A stretch of DNA of 64,000 nt. Origin: Dyadobacter fanqingshengii. Lineage in GTDB: Bacteria; Bacteroidota; Bacteroidia; Cytophagales; Spirosomataceae. Position numbers and translations under genes: made by a program. Every line of letters begins with the position of its first letter. Position 1 is the first letter of the stretch. The notes under the pieces are model-generated. The model was not told where the DNA came from, did not search any database, and saw only the letters and a list, made by a program, of their open reading frames with translations. Below, one piece after another: positions 19,379 through 27,028 of this stretch. The stretch spans positions 1,860,001 to 1,924,000 of the forward strand of contig NZ_CP098806.1 in NCBI RefSeq assembly GCF_023822005.2, in the 5' to 3' direction.

Positions 19379-21193
19379 TTGAAGGCGAATACACTTCTGT
19401 TCGAAATTGCCTGGGAAGTCTGCAATCAGATCGGCGGGATATTCACGTTCATCAAGTCCAAAGTCCCAACCATGACGGACACCTATGGCGACAATTATTT
19501 CCTCATCGGGCCTTACATTCCTGAAAAAGCTAAGCTCGATTTCCGCCCGATCCGCGACCTGGATAACACGCCGCTTTCGAACGCGATTCAGCACATCAAA
19601 ATGCTGGGTTTTGAAATACATTATGGCTACTGGCTGCTCGAAGAAGCGCATCCAAAAGTGATTTTGATCAATCCGGTTATTAACATGGAAGCGCTTCATG
19701 CGGCCAAAGCAACATTATGGCAGCATCACGAAATATCTGCGCTCGAAAGCAATGCATTACTGGATCAAGTAATTGGTTTTGGGGAAGTTACCCGCCTCTT
19801 ATTAACCAAATTAATTGAAGAAATTGACATTAACCAGGATGTGATCGCACATTATCACGAGTGGATGTCGGCCACGAGCCTGCCTGAGCTCTCCTGGCGG
19901 CAAGCTCGGCTCGCGACCGTTTTTACTACGCACGCCACACTGCTCGGCCGTTATCTGGCTTCGAACGAACCCGATTATTTTTCCAAAATTTCAACCTTCG
20001 ACTGGACGCAAAAGGCCAGGGAATATGGCATAGAAACGCAGGCGAAAATAGAAAGGAATGTGGCTAAACACGCGAATGTGCTGGTTACTAACAGCGCATT
20101 GACCGCGACAGAATGTGAAACATTTTTAGGTCGACGCCCCGACAGTATAGTGCATAGCGGCATCCACCGGAAGCCCGGTGTTGGCCACGAAGTTTTTGAG
20201 AAACATTTGCAGAACCGGGAAAAGATCGACGCATTTATTAAGGCGCTCTTTTCACCCAGTTATCAGCTCAAAAGCGATAAAACGCTGTATTTTTTCACGT
20301 CCGGCAGATACGAATTCCGCAACAAAGGTTTTGATATAACCTTGCAGGCAATCGCCCGGCTCAATGAGGTGCTTGTTCGCAGGCAGTCCGATATCCGTGT
20401 TGTTTTGTTTATCATTACCAAAAAGCCTTTTTACAACATTAAGCCCGATGTCCTCGAAGCACGGCAGCGATTTCAGGAGTTGCAAAAAATCTGTAAAAAG
20501 ATCAGCGCCAAGCTCGGGCCAAGAATGTACGCCAATGTTACTGGCTCAGCCGGTCATAAGCTGCCCGACTTGAACCAACTCATTGACGATGAGTTACAAA
20601 TGACGTGGCGACAAGCACTCGCAAATTTTAAGAGAAAAGGCCTGCCTCCCGTAACGACACATCATCTGCTCGAACAAGACGACATTACCATGTTCTGCGA
20701 CCAGGCCGGATTAAATAACAAAGAAGAAGATCGTGTCAAAGTGATCTATCATCCCGATTTCATCGAAAGAGCAATCTCATTATTCTCAATGGATTATCTG
20801 GAATTTGTAAGAGGCTGTCATTTGGGTGTTTTCCCATCCCTATACGAGCCTTGGGGCAATGCAGCAATGGAAACGGTGCTTCATGGAACACCCGTGGTGA
20901 CCAGTGACATTTCCGGTTTTGGACGTTTTGCAAGCGAAACCGCCGATATGGACGGAAATCATCAAATAAAAACCATAAAACGCCGCGAACAATCGAGCGA
21001 AGACGCAGTCATTCAGCTCACCGAAATTTTCACTCAATTCGTCGAAGAGTTTGAAGATCAGTCCTATATCCCCCGCGCTACCCTACCCAAGCCCTTCCTG
21101 GACACGCTATGCTGGTCCGAGCTGCAACAGCGATATCATGAAAATTACAGACTGGCACTTTTAAGATCCCAGCCTGTTGCAGGGTTGTATTAA
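19379..21193 (+). CDS. Glycogen synthase, GT3 (eukaryote-like) family
   Basis: The 604-residue protein begins LLFEIAWEVCNQIGGIFTFI, the hallmark of GT3 glycogen synthases rather than the bacterial GT5 GlgA. It would extend alpha-1,4-glucan from a nucleotide sugar. The C-terminal Rossmann domain holds the GT signature SLYEPWGNAAMETVLHGTPV with the paired Glu residues (about residues 480-500). The acceptor-side part has FTSGRYEFRNKGFDITLQAI. No ATG lies near the start, and an in-frame stop at 19334 limits the choice, so TTG at 19379 is the best start. The gene converges on the end of the 23-gene minus-strand run and overlaps its last gene by 4 bp. GlgX lies in that run, so the locus carries both glycogen synthesis and debranching. 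Confidence 0.88.
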   Translation: MKANTLLFEIAWEVCNQIGGIFTFIKSKVPTMTDTYGDNYFLIGPYIPEKAKLDFRPIRDLDNTPLSNAIQHIKMLGFEIHYGYWLLEEAHPKVILINPVINMEALHAAKATLWQHHEISALESNALLDQVIGFGEVTRLLLTKLIEEIDINQDVIAHYHEWMSATSLPELSWRQARLATVFTTHATLLGRYLASNEPDYFSKISTFDWTQKAREYGIETQAKIERNVAKHANVLVTNSALTATECETFLGRRPDSIVHSGIHRKPGVGHEVFEKHLQNREKIDAFIKALFSPSYQLKSDKTLYFFTSGRYEFRNKGFDITLQAIARLNEVLVRRQSDIRVVLFIITKKPFYNIKPDVLEARQRFQELQKICKKISAKLGPRMYANVTGSAGHKLPDLNQLIDDELQMTWRQALANFKRKGLPPVTTHHLLEQDDITMFCDQAGLNNKEEDRVKVIYHPDFIERAISLFSMDYLEFVRGCHLGVFPSLYEPWGNAAMETVLHGTPVVTSDISGFGRFASETADMDGNHQIKTIKRREQSSEDAVIQLTEIFTQFVEEFEDQSYIPRATLPKPFLDTLCWSELQQRYHENYRLALLRSQPVAGLY

Positions 21194-22377
21194 CTCACCC
21201 CCGGCAAATATCTTAGCGATAGCATGGTAATGTCATCGAACTGCGTTGCTGGGCCGATAAAATCGATGAGGCTTTCCAATGTGGCTTCGTTCATTTCCTT
21301 GGCGGTCTCTTTTGTGGAACCTTCGCCGGTTGTGAAGAAATCCTGCAAGTAATGCAGGCCGTAACGTGCTCCTGCCAGGTTATTGGCGTCGGTTACGCCG
21401 TCTGTGTAAAGTATAAATTTGTCTCCCGGGTGCAAGGTGAGCGTGTGTGACTCGAATTCGAATGTCGGATCGAAACACAGGGCCATGCCTCCCTCCTTTT
21501 TGACAAGCTCCGTTTCGCCGTTGGCGCGAACGATTACGGGCGGTTCGTGACCTGCATCCACGTATTCGACAACACCGGTTTTGACATTTAAAATACAAAC
21601 AAAGGCCGTCACGAACATATATGAGGAATTATCTTCGCTTAAAAACTCATTGACGATCTTCACCTTTTCTGTTATAGAATCGCCGTTACGGTTGGAAAAC
21701 TGGCTTTTGAAAATGGCTTTACTGATCGCCATGAATAACGCTGCGGGCACGCCTTTGTCTGAAACATCGCCGATCATAAAGAATAAATGCTCGGAATCCA
21801 TCATGAAATAATCATACAAATCGCCACCCACAACCTTGGCAGGATGAATAAATGCATGCAGATCCACACCCGCTTTGCCAATGTTGGCAGGAACCGTTTT
21901 CGGTAACATCGACATCTGAATTTCCTTTGCCACGCTCAGATCGTTCTGGATCGCGATCAGTTGCTCACGGCCTTTTTCCAGGCTCGTCAACATTTCAATG
22001 TGTTCCACCGTCTTGGAAATGGTAATTTCCAGATCTTCGAAGTTTACGGGCTTGGTCACAAAATCAAATGCGCCGCGATTCATCGCCGTCCGGATGTTGT
22101 CCATATCACCATATGCCGACACCATGATCGATTTCAGCAACGGATTTTGTTTTTCATTGACCTTCGAAAGGAACGTCAGCCCGTCCATGCCCGGCATGTT
22201 GATGTCAGAAAGAATAAGTGCGATGTCGTCAGATTCTTCCAGCCGCTCCAATGCCTCAATCCCGTTATTAGCAAACACAAATTCGTATTTCTTATCCCGG
22301 ATCTGCTTGCGGAACAATTGAAGAATCAACATCTCCATGTCCTGTTCGTCATCTACACTTAATATCCTGATAGCCAT
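21190..22377 (-). CDS. REC-SpoIIE response-regulator phosphatase (RsbU/IcfG-type)
   Basis: The 395-residue protein is a fused response regulator and PP2C phosphatase. The receiver is intact, with the acidic pair Asp9-Asp10, phosphoacceptor Asp58 (SDINMPGMDG), Ser87 and Lys109 (TKP). A coiled linker (about 112-150) leads to the SpoIIE domain, which keeps its metal-binding motifs GGDLYDYF (Asp186, Asp189), GDVSDKG (Asp204, Asp207) and YTDGVTDA. It is therefore expected to dephosphorylate STAS antagonists when its receiver is phosphorylated. The two STAS proteins encoded at 36679 and 39156 are the natural substrates, and the kinase encoded just upstream (22448) is the likely phosphodonor. It is the last gene of the large run and overlaps the convergent glycogen synthase by 4 bp. 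Confidence 0.9.
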   Translation of the reverse strand: MAIRILSVDDEQDMEMLILQLFRKQIRDKKYEFVFANNGIEALERLEESDDIALILSDINMPGMDGLTFLSKVNEKQNPLLKSIMVSAYGDMDNIRTAMNRGAFDFVTKPVNFEDLEITISKTVEHIEMLTSLEKGREQLIAIQNDLSVAKEIQMSMLPKTVPANIGKAGVDLHAFIHPAKVVGGDLYDYFMMDSEHLFFMIGDVSDKGVPAALFMAISKAIFKSQFSNRNGDSITEKVKIVNEFLSEDNSSYMFVTAFVCILNVKTGVVEYVDAGHEPPVIVRANGETELVKKEGGMALCFDPTFEFESHTLTLHPGDKFILYTDGVTDANNLAGARYGLHYLQDFFTTGEGSTKETAKEMNEATLESLIDFIGPATQFDDITMLSLRYLPGVS

Positions 22378-22447
22378 TATATTGTAATTTTTAAAATTGA
22401 TATCTTGAAAAATAAAATCTCTTTTTTAATGCTTAACACTGAATTTT

Positions 22448-23278
22448 TCAGCCAGGAACCACAATCCTGAATTCCGTTTTCTGACCCAGAACAGAAGTCA
22501 CATCAATGCTTCCCTTATGCGTGTCCGTCACGCTGGTATAGGTAAGCGAAAGTCCGAGCCCGGTCCCTTTCCCTTGTGGTTTTGTTGTAAAAAATGGCTG
22601 AAAAAGCTTCGCGACAATGTCTTCCGGAATGCCTATTCCATTGTCACAGATCTTAATTTCCACTTCCTGGTCAACTCGGTGCGTTGTGACTTCAATGACT
22701 GGCTCGTATCCTTCCGGCTGCCGTTTAACCTTTTCATTGACGGCATAGCAAGCATTATTCACCAGATTCACGATCACCCGCCCGAATTCGCCCTTCGCCA
22801 GCTTCACATTCCCCACCTGCGGGTCCAGGTTATATTTGAGCGTGACGTTGAATGCGCTATCATCCGCACGCACACCCTGGTAAGCGAGCTTGCTGTATTC
22901 TTCCAGCAGTTGGTTCAGGTCCGTGGGTTCAAGGACGGCCGCGTCGGAGCGGGCCTGTGCGAGCATGCCCTGAATGATCCGTTCTATGCGTTTCCCGTTT
23001 TCGTTGATCTTGAGAAGGTTTTGGGAAAGTGTTTCCAGCAAGTCCTTCTCGTCGGCAAGGTCCGCGTCGTTCATGGCAGACAGTGGTTTCTGGCAAATGT
23101 CCAGGATTTCGCCTACCAATCCCTGCGACAGGCGGGAGAAGTTATTGACAAAACTCACCGGATTTTTGATCTCATGTAAAATTCCGGCGCTGAGTTGCCC
23201 TATCTCGGCGAGCCTGTTGAGCTCAATGATTTTCTGCTGATAAAGTTCAATGTCGTGTTCCGTTGTTCCGGCTCCCAT
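22448..23278 (-). CDS. Soluble sensor histidine kinase (HisKA/HATPase)
   Basis: The short 276-residue kinase has no membrane segment and almost no N-terminal sensor: the dimerisation helix starts at about residue 15. The phosphoacceptor is His35 in AGILHEIKNPVSFVNNFS. The ATPase domain is complete, with the N box (GRVIVNLVNNACYA), the G1 box (CDNGIGIPED), the F box (LFQPFFTT) and the G2 box (GKGTGLGLSLTYT). It lies between the large propeller kinase and the REC-SpoIIE phosphatase, so it is the obvious donor for that receiver. Its C-terminal half resembles the upstream propeller kinase, which has lost its His. The two may have arisen by duplication and may form a mixed complex. Confidence 0.88.
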   Translation of the reverse strand: MGAGTTEHDIELYQQKIIELNRLAEIGQLSAGILHEIKNPVSFVNNFSRLSQGLVGEILDICQKPLSAMNDADLADEKDLLETLSQNLLKINENGKRIERIIQGMLAQARSDAAVLEPTDLNQLLEEYSKLAYQGVRADDSAFNVTLKYNLDPQVGNVKLAKGEFGRVIVNLVNNACYAVNEKVKRQPEGYEPVIEVTTHRVDQEVEIKICDNGIGIPEDIVAKLFQPFFTTKPQGKGTGLGLSLTYTSVTDTHKGSIDVTSVLGQKTEFRIVVPG

Positions 23279-23314
23279 AGTCCTGGTTATTTAAAATTTG
23301 CAGCATTTAGCGTG

Positions 23315-26300
23315 TTAAGCGACCACCGGGAGGAAAATTTCTATCTCGGTAAACACTCCTTCCAATGAATTTACCGACATGCGCCCTTTGTGATATTCAA
23401 TAATGTCCTTACTCATATACAAGCCTAGCCCCGTTCCTTTTGACGTAGGTTTTGTTGTAAAAAATGGGTTGAAAAGCTGCTCCTGCTCCTTGGCAGGGAT
23501 GCCTTTGCCATTGTCCCGAATGATAATGCAGACACCGCCTGCAATCAGTTTGGAAGAAATCAAAACTTGCGGCTGAAATGTTTTATCAATCCTGGCCTTT
23601 TCCAGCAGCGCATAACACGCATTACTGATGACATTGATGATTACCTGCGCAAACTCGTATGGCAACAGGCTCACTTTAACCGGATTGTCATATAAAGCCA
23701 TTTCCAGCTTTACGGAGGCGTCTTTATACTCGTTCAATGCTTCCTGAATGGCTGACTTTGCCTTCGCTTCCAGGAATGGATTGAGTTCGGTTACCATAAA
23801 ATCGGTTGATTTCCCTTTCAACAACTTCTGCATATCCTTCACAATACGCGTCGTGCTGTTGCCGTGTTCGTAAATCTTTTCCAGATTTTTTTGAAGCATT
23901 GAAAAACCGCTATCCAGGTCATCTTTTTCATCTTCCGACAATCCATCCTGGTGTTTATCAGTGACTTCTGTTATTTCTTTCAGCAGTTTCCCTGAGGATT
24001 GCGAGAAGTTATTGATGTAATTCAACGGATTCAAAATCCTGTCGACAATTCCTTTGGTCAGGCTGCCCACCGATGCCAGCCGCTCCTGACGAATGAGTTC
24101 TTCCTGCGTCGATTTCAGGTTGGACAGTGTGTTTTCAAGATTTTCAAGAATATTGGTTTTAATGTATGCGCCGATCAAATGCTCTTTCAGGTTTTTGACC
24201 ACATTAAAATCCCGCTCCGAAAATGCGTTCTCACGGTCTGTGTTTTCTAATGTAATGTAGCTTTTCACATCGCCATCCACCCGGATCAGGATTGTGATCA
24301 GCGACTTAGGTGAGAAAAGTTCGTCTATCGAATCATCCACATTCTGGCTGCGGAAGTCATTTTTCAGGAAAATGTCTTCGAGAATTTCTTCCCCCTCTTC
24401 TACATATCGCTGCTCGGCTTGCTTTGATGTGAGCCTGATATCGTCCACCTTCGCATTTTCCACGGCACCCGCAAGCGCGATAAACTGGTAGTTGTCAGCA
24501 GCTTTGTTATAAATCAATGCGGATGCGCCGTTCACATTCTGGAATTCACAGAGTTTGTTTAAAACCAGCTGAAAAAGTCGCCCGGTGTTCACTTCGCCGT
24601 TGATCGATTTTACAAATTCATCGATCCGTTCCAATTGATCATTCGTCGCCGACAATTCTTCTGACTGCAATTCCAGCTCTTCTTTCTGATTAACCACTTC
24701 CTCCGTACGTTCGCGGATCCTTGTTTCCAATTCTTCCTTCTCTCTCAAAATTCTCCTTAACCGCCACCGAACCGCGTAATAACTTAATGACCCAAACAAA
24801 ACCAGGTAAAGCGCGATCATATACCACTGCCGGAACCACGGAACGCGGATCTTGAATGCAAGGGAAGTCGCCTTTGAAACATGGTTGTAAACATCCTTTG
24901 CCCGCACTTTGAATGTGTATGTTCCGGATGGCAAACCGCTGTATTCTTTCCGCGTCAACGGACTCCAGTCTGACCAGTCTTTATCATAATTTTCAAGAAT
25001 ATACTGATAATCAACCTCCTGATTACTATGATAACTGGGCAACGCAAATTCGAAGATCAGGTTGTTCTGGCGGTGGCTAAGCGTTTTTGTGATCTCGCCA
25101 TCCTGGGCATATTCCAGCAAACTATCCTGCGTTGCAACGCTTCTGAGCAACACCGGATATTCGTAAATGTATTGATCACGAACACCCATATCGAGCCGGT
25201 AAAGTCCCTGGTCCCCGCCGAGCCATGCATTGCCATTTTCATCCGGAAATATGATCTGAAACGGAACATCGGCGATGGGCATTAATGGTGTTTCTACCAG
25301 CTCGAATCCGCCCGAAGGCTTCTTTTTGAAGAATGAAGCAGATTTTTTATCCCCGCGCGTTGTCCAAACATTGCCCTTACTATCTCCCCGAACGCGGTCG
25401 AACCACGTTTTTTCTGTATTCAACCATTTTGCACGCGCGAAACGGTCGGATTGCGGTTGATACTCGTAAAGCCCGTCTTTATTAGAAACCATTAAGTTGT
25501 CTTCATACAAAGCCAGCTTATTATATAATGGGCTTGAAATGCCTTGCGCAGCCGAAAAACGTTTGACATTACCGGATTTGCCGTCCAATTTAATTATGCC
25601 ATTAGAAAGCGTTTCAAGCCAGAAAGTCTCAGCGGGAAATTCCGTTACGCCAACAATTTGTTCGTTTACCGCCTTCACCCGTTCCGACCGCCATCCATTT
25701 CCCGTCTGGCTTAGTTTGATCAAGCCGTCCTGCATACCCACAAACAATTCATTAGCAGACTTTGAAGCTGTGACGCTTAATGAAAAATTGGAGGATATTT
25801 TGTCAATCCCTGCGCCTTTGCTCCATTGAAAAAGTCCTTTATTAGAAGCAATGTATAGCGAGCCGTTTGCTTCATCAAAGCCCAGAACGCTTCCCGAAAA
25901 GCCTTCAATATGAACGATCTTATTGTTTTCAATATAATACAAGCCATACAATGTGCCTATCACAATGCGCCCCTGAAAGCGCCTGATCGAGGTTACTGAA
26001 CCTTTCAGGCCATCTTCGTTACCAAAAACCGAAACAGGTGAAGGCAAATCAAAACGCGCGATACCGTTATTGAGCGCGAGCCAGAGATTATGTTCCCGAT
26101 CCTTGAACATGGCTGTAACCTGGCTTTCTTCCAAGTCTGCACCCGTATAAACCGGATATTGCACATTCCCATCCGAATCAGTCACCAGCATCCCGCCCGT
26201 AGCCATGCTGATGGCAACCGTCCCGTCTTGTAATTTGCTTGCATAAGTGGCCTGGTTACGGATCAGAACAGGATTTGCATTTCCTTCAAGGACTTCAATC

Positions 26301-27028
26301 CGGTTATTTTTCAGTTTAAAAATCCCCTGACTTGTGGTGATCAAAAGCGCAGATCCGTCGCCTAGCTGCACTACGGAAGTCAGATCCAGCAAAACGGGAA
26401 CATTGTCATTTTGCTCAATTTTAGAGATCTGGCGGCCGTTAACCAGCATCATTCCCCTGTTTTTTGCATAGACAAGCATTTCATTCCTGAGGGCAAAAGC
26501 TGCCTGGATTTTCAGGTTGTGTTTAAATGGTGCTACCTTCAATCCATCCCAATAAAAATTGATCTGATCTGTTATGAACCAGGCGCCGGCCTTTGTAGGA
26601 ATGATCTGAATCACCTGAGTAAATTTCTCTTTCAGCTTGCCCGAAAGATCTACAAATTGCTGAACACCAAACCTGTCATTTCCCAGGTAACCAAATTCCC
26701 CGTTCGCCCCCACAAGCACACGGCCTTTGGCATCAGTCGCCAGGGCCGACACGCGGGTAACATTTGTAGTTTGGATCGTTTTCCATAAAACGCCGTCATA
26801 TTCCAGCACGCCCGCAAAATTGGCAAAATACATCACACCCGACTTATCCTGCGCTATCGCAAAATTCTGGTCATGGGCACGATATTCTGATGACTGGTAA
26901 AAGCCAGACAATGGCCTTCCCACCTCCGGCTTTGCCGCATTGATCTGCTGTGCCCGGAGCTCTGTTGCGCCGGTCAGCAAAATCAGAATGACCAATAAAT
27001 TACTAAGCCTCAACGCTTTCCACCACAT
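23315..27028 (-). CDS. Two-component propeller sensor with degenerate kinase domain
   Basis: The 1237-residue protein has a signal peptide (residues 1-27), a long periplasmic region with Reg_prop-type beta-propeller repeats (about 40-620) and a Y_Y_Y domain (YILENYDKDWSDWSP). A transmembrane helix follows (about 731-751), then a coiled coil, a GAF-like region (about 815-960) and a kinase core. The dimerisation helix reads GSLTKGIVDRILNPLNYINN. The position that is normally His in AHEIxNPL is Asp996 (codon GAC at 24041-24043) and the next Glu is Arg, so phosphoacceptor activity should be lost. The ATPase domain looks intact (INVISNACYA, RDNGKGIP, LFNPFFTT, GKGTGLGLYM). It may activate or restrain the soluble kinase encoded next. 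It overlaps the preceding transporter gene by 26 bp. Confidence 0.88.
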   Translation of the reverse strand: MWWKALRLSNLLVILILLTGATELRAQQINAAKPEVGRPLSGFYQSSEYRAHDQNFAIAQDKSGVMYFANFAGVLEYDGVLWKTIQTTNVTRVSALATDAKGRVLVGANGEFGYLGNDRFGVQQFVDLSGKLKEKFTQVIQIIPTKAGAWFITDQINFYWDGLKVAPFKHNLKIQAAFALRNEMLVYAKNRGMMLVNGRQISKIEQNDNVPVLLDLTSVVQLGDGSALLITTSQGIFKLKNNRIEVLEGNANPVLIRNQATYASKLQDGTVAISMATGGMLVTDSDGNVQYPVYTGADLEESQVTAMFKDREHNLWLALNNGIARFDLPSPVSVFGNEDGLKGSVTSIRRFQGRIVIGTLYGLYYIENNKIVHIEGFSGSVLGFDEANGSLYIASNKGLFQWSKGAGIDKISSNFSLSVTASKSANELFVGMQDGLIKLSQTGNGWRSERVKAVNEQIVGVTEFPAETFWLETLSNGIIKLDGKSGNVKRFSAAQGISSPLYNKLALYEDNLMVSNKDGLYEYQPQSDRFARAKWLNTEKTWFDRVRGDSKGNVWTTRGDKKSASFFKKKPSGGFELVETPLMPIADVPFQIIFPDENGNAWLGGDQGLYRLDMGVRDQYIYEYPVLLRSVATQDSLLEYAQDGEITKTLSHRQNNLIFEFALPSYHSNQEVDYQYILENYDKDWSDWSPLTRKEYSGLPSGTYTFKVRAKDVYNHVSKATSLAFKIRVPWFRQWYMIALYLVLFGSLSYYAVRWRLRRILREKEELETRIRERTEEVVNQKEELELQSEELSATNDQLERIDEFVKSINGEVNTGRLFQLVLNKLCEFQNVNGASALIYNKAADNYQFIALAGAVENAKVDDIRLTSKQAEQRYVEEGEEILEDIFLKNDFRSQNVDDSIDELFSPKSLITILIRVDGDVKSYITLENTDRENAFSERDFNVVKNLKEHLIGAYIKTNILENLENTLSNLKSTQEELIRQERLASVGSLTKGIVDRILNPLNYINNFSQSSGKLLKEITEVTDKHQDGLSEDEKDDLDSGFSMLQKNLEKIYEHGNSTTRIVKDMQKLLKGKSTDFMVTELNPFLEAKAKSAIQEALNEYKDASVKLEMALYDNPVKVSLLPYEFAQVIINVISNACYALLEKARIDKTFQPQVLISSKLIAGGVCIIIRDNGKGIPAKEQEQLFNPFFTTKPTSKGTGLGLYMSKDIIEYHKGRMSVNSLEGVFTEIEIFLPVVA

